Source: Promethearchaeota archaeon (GTDB taxonomy: Archaea > Asgardarchaeota > Lokiarchaeia > Sigynarchaeales > SOKP01). Taken from it: a stretch of DNA of 12,760 nt. The stretch lies in contig DAOUUT010000089.1 in the NCBI GenBank assembly GCA_030668025.1, positions 1 through 12,760 on the forward strand, read 5' to 3'. Under the pieces are notes generated by a model. That model saw only the letters and a program-made list of their open reading frames with translations, ran no database searches and was not told the DNA's origin. Every line of letters starts with the position of its first letter. Within the stretch, counting starts at the first letter, position 1. Positions 6,683 through 12,760 of the stretch are shown piece after piece. Made by a program: the position numbers and the translations under genes.

Positions 6683-8059
6683 TTAATCTTTAGATCCTAT
6701 AATTTGTACATCTTTGACTCTTACATAAGGGGCTTTAAATGATCCATAAATGCTATAATTTTTTGAGACAGCATCAATATTTTTGAACAAATCCAAAAGA
6801 TTTATACCAAACATAGTTTCGTTTAAAGCTTGCTTTATTTCTCCATTTTTAATTAAATTTCCTTGGGAAATTAATCCACTAAAATCCCCTGTAGCAATAT
6901 TTGCCGAATCTCCGGTAGAATTTAAGAGTATTCCCTCTTTAACATCTTGTATCATTTCATCTATAGAAGAAGTTCCAGTTTGCATATCGAAGTTTGATAT
7001 ACCTATAGAAGGGACAGAACTAAAGGCCCTTCTAGACGCGTTTCCAGTGCTTTCAACGCCTTCCTTCCCTGCGGTATAACTGTTGTGTAATAAGCCCGAT
7101 TTCAAAAAAATTCCTTTATCTATAATTTTTTTATTCTTGCAAGGGACACCCTCTCCATCGAAATTACTAGATCCTATAGCACCATCTATTAATGCGTTAT
7201 CTTCAAGCGTTAAGTATTCAGAACCAATAACTTTTTCTCTCTTATCAACCAGAAAACTTCGTTTATATTGAAATAGTTCCCCGTTTATTGCAGAAGCAAT
7301 TGGGTTTAAAATAAGATTTATAGTTCCTTTAGGAGATAAAATTACAGGCATCTTTTTGGTCTTAATTTTAATTCTATTAAGATTTCTTTTCGCGTTTTTT
7401 AAAGCTTCAATCGCGGTGTTTGTTCCGTTAATATCCTTTAGTTTTCTTTTCATTTGGGATTCGTACCCATTTGAAGTCTCTCCAGTAAGTTTATTTTTTA
7501 CAATAATGTTGGACGAAATAGAAAATACGGTCTCTTTTTCAAACACTTCGATATCATTTGAATTGAATACATAGGAAATATTACAACTAGATGTGAAATC
7601 ACCAGATTGAGAAATCGCTAAGTCATCGTCTTTACATATTTTAATCAGTTCTTTAACATATTCAATTGAGTCTTCGATGGTTAATTTTTTAATACTGATA
7701 TCGTATAAATTTTTAACATTGGGATAAGTTTTGTATTTTAAGGGTAAATCTTGAAAGTTGGGATCGGCAGTACCTGCATTCATCATCTTTATAGCGTTTT
7801 TAATAATTTTTTCTATAATTCTTTTATTTAATTTATTGGTGAATGCAAATCCTAAAGAACCTCTTTTATTGTAAATTCTTATCGAAACTCCATGATCACT
7901 TCCAATTTCACTGTATTTTATTGAATTTTCTTCGAGTTCGATGTTGGTATATTCGCTCTTGCCAACGAAGATTTCAGCACATTTAAAGTTTGGAGCCTTC
8001 CTCTCTGCGATTTTTATCCCATAATTGGCAAGTTCAAAAATATCATTTGTATCGTCCAT
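6683..8059 (-). CDS. tldE: TldE/PmbA family protein, partner of TldD
   Basis: A 458-residue protein of the TldD/PmbA superfamily, close to the usual length of about 450. It lacks the HExxxH zinc motif: the corresponding helix reads LNPIASAINGE, as expected for the non-metal TldE subunit. Family marks include SEYLTLEDNALIDG, DGEGVPCKNKKIIDKGIF, the asparagine/serine-rich segment around STGNASR and the C-terminal GDFSGLISQGNLIKNGE. In bacteria TldD and TldE form a heterodimer that threads and cuts extended peptides, including maturation of microcin B17; archaeal substrates are not established. The ATG at 8059 follows the TAA of tldD with no gap (TAAATG), so the two are translationally coupled. 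The gene converges on the DUF1616 gene. Confidence 0.93.
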   Translation of the reverse strand: MDDTNDIFELANYGIKIAERKAPNFKCAEIFVGKSEYTNIELEENSIKYSEIGSDHGVSIRIYNKRGSLGFAFTNKLNKRIIEKIIKNAIKMMNAGTADPNFQDLPLKYKTYPNVKNLYDISIKKLTIEDSIEYVKELIKICKDDDLAISQSGDFTSSCNISYVFNSNDIEVFEKETVFSISSNIIVKNKLTGETSNGYESQMKRKLKDINGTNTAIEALKNAKRNLNRIKIKTKKMPVILSPKGTINLILNPIASAINGELFQYKRSFLVDKREKVIGSEYLTLEDNALIDGAIGSSNFDGEGVPCKNKKIIDKGIFLKSGLLHNSYTAGKEGVESTGNASRRAFSSVPSIGISNFDMQTGTSSIDEMIQDVKEGILLNSTGDSANIATGDFSGLISQGNLIKNGEIKQALNETMFGINLLDLFKNIDAVSKNYSIYGSFKAPYVRVKDVQIIGSKD

Positions 8060-9511
8060 TTAATTCAATCCTCCGACAGTTATATTGTCGATCCTAATGT
8101 ATGGGCCACCGTCACAGACTCTTACGCTCTGACCACCTTTACCACATATTCCAGATGAAAAGCCGAATGTGTTTTTATCACCAATAGCGGAGATTTTTTT
8201 TAAAACTTCTAAAATCATACCTGACAACGCAACATCTCTCATCAATTCCTGTTTTTCTCCATTTTTAATTTTATAGGAAAATTTACATTTAAATTGGAAG
8301 TTTCCTGTGGTCGGATTCGTATAACCGTACAAAAAGTCTTCACAAAGAATTCCGTTTTTTGTATCTTGAATCATTTCATCGACATTCCAGTCTTTTGGTT
8401 CTATATAAGTAAATCCCATTCGAACTTGAGGCTTAGAAGAGCTAGATGAAGCTCTTCCATGGCCATTTGGAGGTACATTCATTCTAGAAGAGGTTTCTAA
8501 GTTATGTAAATAATTTTTAAACACTCCATTTTCAATTAACACTGTTTTTTGGGAAGGGATCCCTTCATCGTCTATAAAATAACACCCAAATAACTCATAT
8601 GGTAATCCAAATTTAGAACCTTGTCCCATTGAGGGATCATCCACTATATTCAAGTCGTCTACAGCCACCTCTTGGCCAATTTTTCCTTTCAATATGCTTT
8701 CCTTGCTCAAAACTAAATCTGCTTCACAAGCATGTCCAAGTGCTTCGTGAATTAAGGTTCCGGCAAGTTTAGGATCGGCTATAAGCGTAAATTTTCCACC
8801 AATCGGAGATTTTGCGTCTAATAATTTAATTGATTCTTTTGCTGTTTTAATGCTTAAATTTTCTGCTTTCTCTGTAGATAATATTTCGAATCCCCCTAAA
8901 CCTCCGACAGAATTAATCGATCTTTGGATTACACCACTTTTTTGGGAATAAACGATATTCAACAGGCGTAAATATGAAAGATCCTGATTAACACAACTAC
9001 CAAACGAGTTTATAAAAACGTAGCTCTTAACACCATCCATGTAAATCGTATGCGTGTTTTTTACCTTTTTAGAATAATTAGAGGCAAGTTTTTCGTGATG
9101 TTTTACGAGAAGAATCTTTTCTTCAATATCTACATCTGCCAGTTTTCTCTTACTCTTAATTTTAAAAGTTTTGATAATAGGGTCAACTTCTTTGATTTTG
9201 AACTTGTGTTTTGATAAAGACTCTGTTAATTTCGCTAGCTTAATCGATTTTAAAAAGTTTGTTCTAATTAAATCTTTGTTAAGATCTTTCAACACATAAA
9301 ATCCCCAACCTCCATTCACAAAAGTTCTTATCCCACAATTTGTAATTTCATAGGAAGAGATTTCTGTACTTTTTTGATCCGTAAAATCTATAGATGTTCC
9401 ATTGCTGATCGTTGCTCTTATATCCCAATAATCGATCTGGTTTCCCGCTTCTTGAGTTAAGTGATTTATAAAATCGATATCAAATAGCTTTAATTCGTCT
9501 TTAATTTCCAT
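8060..9511 (-). CDS. tldD: TldD family zinc metalloprotease
   Basis: A 483-residue TldD from the chosen ATG. The zinc site is H255-E-A-L-G-H260, with the third ligand probably C456 in the GICGKGGQ motif near the end. GRASS-like segments, the NPTTGNFQF strand and the terminal IDNITVGG are typical of the family. With TldE it forms a peptidase heterodimer with the active site enclosed in the complex. A longer frame could begin at TTG 9523, but ATG 9511 is preferred because GGTGA (9521-9517) sits 5 bases before it; a second GGTGAT (9529-9524) lies further up. The gene follows DUF1922 on the same strand after 117 bases and directly abuts tldE. Confidence 0.94.
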   Translation of the reverse strand: MEIKDELKLFDIDFINHLTQEAGNQIDYWDIRATISNGTSIDFTDQKSTEISSYEITNCGIRTFVNGGWGFYVLKDLNKDLIRTNFLKSIKLAKLTESLSKHKFKIKEVDPIIKTFKIKSKRKLADVDIEEKILLVKHHEKLASNYSKKVKNTHTIYMDGVKSYVFINSFGSCVNQDLSYLRLLNIVYSQKSGVIQRSINSVGGLGGFEILSTEKAENLSIKTAKESIKLLDAKSPIGGKFTLIADPKLAGTLIHEALGHACEADLVLSKESILKGKIGQEVAVDDLNIVDDPSMGQGSKFGLPYELFGCYFIDDEGIPSQKTVLIENGVFKNYLHNLETSSRMNVPPNGHGRASSSSSKPQVRMGFTYIEPKDWNVDEMIQDTKNGILCEDFLYGYTNPTTGNFQFKCKFSYKIKNGEKQELMRDVALSGMILEVLKKISAIGDKNTFGFSSGICGKGGQSVRVCDGGPYIRIDNITVGGLN

Positions 9512-9516
9512 GGTAT

Positions 9517-9529
9517 TCACCAAATCACC
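9517..9529 (-). promoter_or_regulatory. Tandem GGTGA Shine-Dalgarno sites before tldD
   Basis: On the minus strand two GGTGA motifs (9529-9525 and 9521-9517) precede the ATG at 9511. The nearer has 5-base spacing and supports that start over TTG 9523, which lies between them. Confidence 0.55.
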
Positions 9530-9628
9530 GTATATGAATTATTAATAAAAATTAAATAATATTATATTTAGAATCTTAAAAAGATTGAAGAATAGAGGTT
9601 TAAATAATTTTATTTTTTAGAATAATTT

Positions 9629-9874
9629 TCATTTAAAATTATCTTTTGGGTTAAGATAATAAAAAAGAGGTTCTTTTTCTCCACTCATCTTTAGGTTCTT
9701 GATAGTTTTAATGGCTTCTTGGAGCGTTACCATCTTGGAAATTTTAACAGAATTTTTAAACTGAAACGACTGATTACATTTCCAACATTTTTTTGATTTT
9801 AATATTTTATTACTATAAAACCATTCACCACAGTGATAACACCGAAAAAAGTAGAACTTTTGAACGTTGCGCAT
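9629..9874 (-). CDS. Small zinc-ribbon protein, DUF1922-like
   Basis: An 81-residue protein with CYHCGEWFYS and CWKCN, giving C12-x2-C15 and C30-x2-C33, a zinc ribbon or rubredoxin-like knuckle. The order of FRC.CG..LYS, KxxKC and a following helical tail with EAIKTIKNLK matches the archaeal DUF1922 family, which is usually 65 to 80 residues and has no known function. There is no Shine-Dalgarno sequence, and an AT-rich TATA-like stretch (about 9894-9908) lies 20 to 35 bases upstream, so the message may be leaderless. It runs in the same direction as tldD/tldE and could be co-transcribed, though the 117-base gap allows a separate tldD promoter. Confidence 0.75.
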   Translation of the reverse strand: MRNVQKFYFFRCYHCGEWFYSNKILKSKKCWKCNQSFQFKNSVKISKMVTLQEAIKTIKNLKMSGEKEPLFYYLNPKDNFK

Positions 9875-10004
9875 CTTATGGTGATAATAAAAAAATTAAT
9901 TTAAATTTCAAGTAAGACTACGAGTTTTCTAACATACCTTATCTTTTATTTTGATATTAATAAAAAAGGGTAAAATTAAATTTCCAATAGAAATTATTAA
10001 TTCT

Positions 10005-10030
10005 ATATAATTATATATATAGTATATATC
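10005..10030 (+). promoter_or_regulatory. TATA region of the DUF47-PiT-DUF47 unit
   Basis: TATAATTATATATATAGTATATATC, a run of alternating A and T, lies 35 to 60 bases ahead of the ATG at 10065 and is the strongest TATA-like element in the window. Transcription would start near 10045-10055. A small hairpin, AATTTC-CAATA-GAAATT (9979-9995), lies just upstream and could be a regulator site. Confidence 0.4.
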
Positions 10031-10064
10031 AAAATTTTAAGAATTCTCAAGGGTTATATTCAGT

Positions 10065-10727
10065 ATGAAGGAGATAAGTGATAAAGAGTTAAAAAAATTA
10101 AGGATTGATGAATTAACGGACTTATTTATTGATAACATAAACGAACAAAATTTGAAATTAATTAAAGGCATTGAATTTCTTGTCGAGGAAGATTTTGACA
10201 ATTTCACAAAAAATCTAAATTATGTCATTGAGACTCATACTGAAGTTCGAATCAAAAAAGCTTTTGAATCTAAGATATTTAAATCTAAATTAATGTTTTC
10301 AAAGGCGGATAGGCTAAAAATATTTCATAAAATTAACGATATCAAAAATATTGGAGAATTTTCTGCTAACAAAATGCTCCTTTATAGAGCTGTGTTTCCT
10401 GATGAAGAGTTTAAACTCCAAATAATGAATATACTTAAATCGTTAAAATTGATTTCAAATCAATTAACAGACGCAATCAAATTTATTGGTTCTGATTTAC
10501 TCAAAGCTCACGATATCTGCGAAAATGTAAAAGACGAAAGGCGTAAGATGAGAATAAAAGAGTGGCAACTTCTTAACAGACTGTATAATTATGATATGGA
10601 TTATTTATCAAGAACTTTCCTTTACTTGAAAGAATTAATAGAAGGTGTAATGATGATGGCTGACCACATCAAGAGTTTTTCAGAGTACATTCAATTTTTA
10701 GCGATTAAATATTTAATTTTCGATTAA
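10065..10727 (+). CDS. Divergent DUF47/PhoU-like protein, upstream of PiT
   Basis: A 220-residue, all-helical, soluble protein rich in Lys, Glu and Ile. The central ADRLKIFHKINDIKNIGEF helix resembles the DUF47 helix that carries DR..L...LDDVAD, and the last helix (LKELIEGVMMMADHIKSF) resembles the closing E.ISD..E..AD helix. Similarity is weak on its own; the call leans on helix pattern, length and position 21 bases before a PiT permease, a usual place for DUF47 genes. DUF47 proteins are PhoU relatives thought to bind metal ions and control PiT activity. Several acidic metal-binding positions seen in the second copy (11843) look lost here, so it may be a structural or regulatory variant. ATG at 10065. 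Confidence 0.65.
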   Translation: MKEISDKELKKLRIDELTDLFIDNINEQNLKLIKGIEFLVEEDFDNFTKNLNYVIETHTEVRIKKAFESKIFKSKLMFSKADRLKIFHKINDIKNIGEFSANKMLLYRAVFPDEEFKLQIMNILKSLKLISNQLTDAIKFIGSDLLKAHDICENVKDERRKMRIKEWQLLNRLYNYDMDYLSRTFLYLKELIEGVMMMADHIKSFSEYIQFLAIKYLIFD

Positions 10728-10748
10728 AATATAAAACTACGATTTGAT

Positions 10749-11780
10749 ATGGTGAGCGATCTAACTTCAATTTTAGTTATCGTTTTAATTATTTTGGCAA
10801 TCTCCCTCGCATTCGCTATAGGCGCTAATGATGAAACTTTATCTTCGTTAGTAGGAGCAGGAGTTTTGAAGTTTAAAGTTGCATTATTAATTGGAGGTGT
10901 TGCCGTTGGTGTTGGTATGTTCTCCTTTAGCTTTGCATTTGTAGCAAAAACTGTTGGTTCTGATTTATTAGGAGAGGCGTTAACATATACAGATTTTATG
11001 TTGCTAACAGTTTTAATAAGTAGTATAGTTTGGTTAGTAATTGGGAGTTTCGCGGGAATTCCTTTAAGCAGCACTCACTCGCTAATAGGAAGCATAGTTG
11101 GAGTTGTAATCGTATATTCCTTTTCACAAGGAGGTGTTAATCTTGAAACAGCGTTTAATTGGGTGAAATTAAATAATGTAATTCTTAGTTGGTTCTTATC
11201 TCCTTTATTTGGTTTAATTGTTACTTATGTGTTTTTTAAAATAATTTCTAAAACTTATCTATCACGCCTAAAAGGTTTAAATCAGATCGAGAATTCTGAG
11301 AAGTATTTCAAATGGTTATTGTTATTTGCTGTTATCTTTGCTGAGATTTGGGTGGGGGCAAATTCAGGTGAGGCATTAGGTATTCTTTATGGATTATTCG
11401 ATAAAGGGTCTTTGAATATAGAGCAGTATTTATTCTTTGCTCTTATTTGCGGAATTTGCGCTTCTCTTGGGATTTATATTGCTGCACGGTATGTTATTAG
11501 AAACTTAGCTTCTCAGATGATTGATTCTCGCCCTAGTGAAGGTCTTATTATTCAATTAAGTTCTGCCTTAATTCTTATGTTAGCTACATTATTAAGTTTA
11601 CCCATATCTCATAGTCATGTCATTGTATTTTGCATAATCGGAATGAGTTTATCTCAAAAAAAAGAAGTAAATTATAAAGAATTAAGGAAAATGGGTGTAT
11701 ATTGGGTTCTAACTTTTCCAATTGCAGCTGCGCTTGCCGGGTTTATTTATTATGGATTTAATTTATTTGGATTAACCTAA
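10749..11780 (+). CDS. PiT-family inorganic phosphate permease, divergent
   Basis: A 343-residue integral membrane protein with about ten hydrophobic segments and the inverted-repeat design of the PiT (PHO4) family. Repeat 1 has the signature GAND (25-28) and PLSSTHS (to S111). Repeat 2 has GANS (203-206) and PISHSH (285-290) where the family normally has GAND and P(V/I)STTH. The first half is therefore conventional and the second altered at positions expected to bind phosphate or cation. It should sit in the cytoplasmic membrane and import phosphate with a coupling ion, but the substitutions make a different anion or altered ion coupling possible. It lies between two DUF47 genes, with 21 bases upstream and 62 downstream, suggesting one operon. 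No Shine-Dalgarno sequence is seen before the ATG. Confidence 0.88.
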   Translation: MVSDLTSILVIVLIILAISLAFAIGANDETLSSLVGAGVLKFKVALLIGGVAVGVGMFSFSFAFVAKTVGSDLLGEALTYTDFMLLTVLISSIVWLVIGSFAGIPLSSTHSLIGSIVGVVIVYSFSQGGVNLETAFNWVKLNNVILSWFLSPLFGLIVTYVFFKIISKTYLSRLKGLNQIENSEKYFKWLLLFAVIFAEIWVGANSGEALGILYGLFDKGSLNIEQYLFFALICGICASLGIYIAARYVIRNLASQMIDSRPSEGLIIQLSSALILMLATLLSLPISHSHVIVFCIIGMSLSQKKEVNYKELRKMGVYWVLTFPIAAALAGFIYYGFNLFGLT

Positions 11781-11799
11781 TAAAATATATATAATATAT

Positions 11800-11818
11800 T
11801 GTAATATAAAACATTACA
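11800..11818. repeat. Short inverted repeat between PiT and second DUF47 gene
   Basis: TGTAAT (11800-11805) and ATTACA (11813-11818) flank a 7-base loop. They follow an alternating A/T stretch (11783-11800) that could act as an internal TATA box. It may be a hairpin tuning downstream expression or an operator; the arms are only 6 bp. Confidence 0.3.
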
Positions 11819-11842
11819 AAAAAATAAAAAAATGTGATAAAA

Positions 11843-12526
11843 ATGGGTTCATTAATAGAATTTTTAAAAAGAGAAACTACTTTAAATGTCTTGGAAAAAA
11901 CGATTAAACACGCCCAAATCGTTCAAGAATGCGTGAAAGAATTAGAAGTTGGGTTAAATTTATTATTAAAAGACAAAAATCTCGAAAAAGCTAATAAAAG
12001 TTTTCATAAAGTTGATCTTTTAGAAGACGATGCGGATAAATTAAGAAGGAGAATCCAAAAAGATGTCTCTAAAGGAGAATTAAACCCAAGTATAAGATTA
12101 AACCTATCACATTTAGTAAAAAGATTGGATGATGTAGCAAATTGCAGTACTGGCGTTGCTCGAAGAATTGTTACGGTACCACTAAGTTTTTGGGAACAGA
12201 GTAGTGAAGAGACCGTAAGCATTACCTTGAAAATAATAGAAACAACCGTAGAAGCAGTTGAATATTTAGATAAGATCGTGATTGAATTAGTGGAAAAAAG
12301 GAAAAATGTGAAAGAGTACGCTAAGGTAATAAATCAAAAAGAACACGATGTGGACCTACTAAATATTAAATTAAGAAAAAGCCTTCAAGAAACAGACTAC
12401 AATGTAAATTTCTTTACAATTTTTACTATCGGAAACATATTCGACATTTTAGAAGCTATTTCCGATTCTATTGAAGGCGTTGCTGATTATATTATGGTTC
12501 TTCTTACAAGTACCAATAGTCTTTAA
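11843..12526 (+). CDS. DUF47/PhoU-like phosphate transport regulator
   Basis: A 227-residue helical-bundle protein of the DUF47 (PhoU-related) family. It begins GSLIEFLKRE, and has LLEDDADKLRRRI with a PhoU-type E..DD..D acidic site, LVKRLDDVANCSTGVARRI and the terminal EAISDSIEGVADYIMVLL, the second acidic metal-binding helix. It is typical in length and motif. It acts in the cytosol, probably on the adjacent PiT permease. GTG at 11834 would add three residues, but GTGAT (11834-11838) makes a good Shine-Dalgarno site four bases before ATG 11843, so that start is chosen. It is last in the DUF47-PiT-DUF47 unit and much more canonical than the first DUF47 copy. Confidence 0.88.
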   Translation: MGSLIEFLKRETTLNVLEKTIKHAQIVQECVKELEVGLNLLLKDKNLEKANKSFHKVDLLEDDADKLRRRIQKDVSKGELNPSIRLNLSHLVKRLDDVANCSTGVARRIVTVPLSFWEQSSEETVSITLKIIETTVEAVEYLDKIVIELVEKRKNVKEYAKVINQKEHDVDLLNIKLRKSLQETDYNVNFFTIFTIGNIFDILEAISDSIEGVADYIMVLLTSTNSL

Positions 12527-12558
12527 GTCAAAATAATTGGCATTAGAACGAAATCAAC

Positions 12559-12582
12559 ATCAATTTATAGAAAATTGATTTT
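12559..12582 (+). terminator. Hairpin downstream of the phosphate unit
   Basis: ATCAATTT (12559-12566) pairs perfectly over 8 bp with AAATTGAT (12572-12579) around loop ATAGA, followed by TTT, 33 bases after the DUF47 stop. It could end the transcript or protect its 3' end. Confidence 0.4.
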
Positions 12583-12681
12583 AAAATTAAAAAATTAATT
12601 GCTAATTCTGATAAAAAATAAAGAAAAATAATGAAAAAATGGTTAATTTTATAAAGGAATTAACAATTATAAATTAGCCCC

Positions 12682-12696
12682 TTTTTTTGTTTTCTT
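12682..12696 (+). terminator. T-tract terminator on the plus strand
   Basis: Seven Ts, a G, four Ts, a C and two Ts. Archaeal RNA polymerase ends transcripts at such U-runs, and this one lies 155 bases past the last plus-strand gene, at the edge of a likely convergent gene. It probably terminates the phosphate unit. Confidence 0.4.
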
Positions 12697-12760
12697 ACAT
12701 TATAATCCCCCGTTCTAGTAGGTCGGCGCATTCTATGAGTTTTAGATTGTTCATTAAAAA
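12695..12760 (-). CDS. Possible 3' end of a minus-strand gene running off the window
   Basis: The minus strand is open from the right edge to a TAA at 12697-12695, giving 21 residues ending in KLIECADLLERGIIM. G and C content rises here compared with the AT-rich spacer beside it, as in the coding regions of this window. The stretch is too short to assign a family, and a methionine inside it (12754) means even the start is unknown. It could equally be chance. Confidence 0.35.
   Translation of the reverse strand, partial: FLMNNLKLIECADLLERGIIM

Noticed and set aside
10724..11074. 116-codon open frame on the minus strand inside the PiT gene
   Set aside because: It is antisense to the clear membrane-protein frame, and its Thr/Asn/Pro/Ile-rich composition reflects reverse-strand hydrophobic codons. 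No family or start signal.
12004..12222. 72-codon frame on the minus strand inside the second DUF47 gene
   Set aside because: Shadow of a well supported gene; no independent start signal or motif.

Overview
The window looks like chromosomal DNA of an AT-rich archaeon, most likely an Asgard archaeon of the Lokiarchaeia type. Three things point that way. A complete Hef-type helicase/nuclease, a TldD/TldE pair, a DUF1922 zinc ribbon and a DUF1616 membrane protein are archaeal gene content. A Rab/Ras-like small GTPase is present. Some starts are preceded by GGTG-type Shine-Dalgarno sequences, while others have only a TATA-like element close to the start. The lineage is inferred from gene content, not from a marker tree.

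Layout. At the left edge is a minus-strand tRNA-Val(CAC), interrupted by two intron-like insertions, one in the variable region and one in the T-loop. Next come hef (+) and a convergent class-III PLP aminotransferase (-). A 312-base gene-poor AT-rich stretch leads to a small GTPase (+) that ends in a four-cysteine zinc ribbon and has no ATG, GTG or TTG start ahead of its P-loop. It is followed by a two-gene unit (+): a UDP-glucuronate decarboxylase-like nucleotide-sugar enzyme overlapping a DUF1616-type membrane protein with seven N-glycosylation sequons. Convergent to this is a minus-strand group in the order DUF1922, tldD, tldE, the last two abutting. The right end holds a plus-strand unit of DUF47/PhoU-like, divergent PiT permease, DUF47/PhoU-like. 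It is followed by a hairpin and a T-tract, and probably by the 3' end of a convergent gene running off the window.

How the genes fit together. The right-hand unit reads as phosphate (or related anion) transport with two cytoplasmic PhoU-like partners. The epimerase/DUF1616 pair reads as surface glycan or glycoprotein synthesis. Hef serves replication-fork repair and TldD/TldE forms a peptidase. No CRISPR array, insertion sequence, phage or integrase gene was seen; this is mostly cellular gene content. The points most worth a second look are the doubly interrupted tRNA, the zinc-ribbon GTPase with its apparent AUU start, and the PiT-like permease with altered substrate motifs between two unlike DUF47 proteins.
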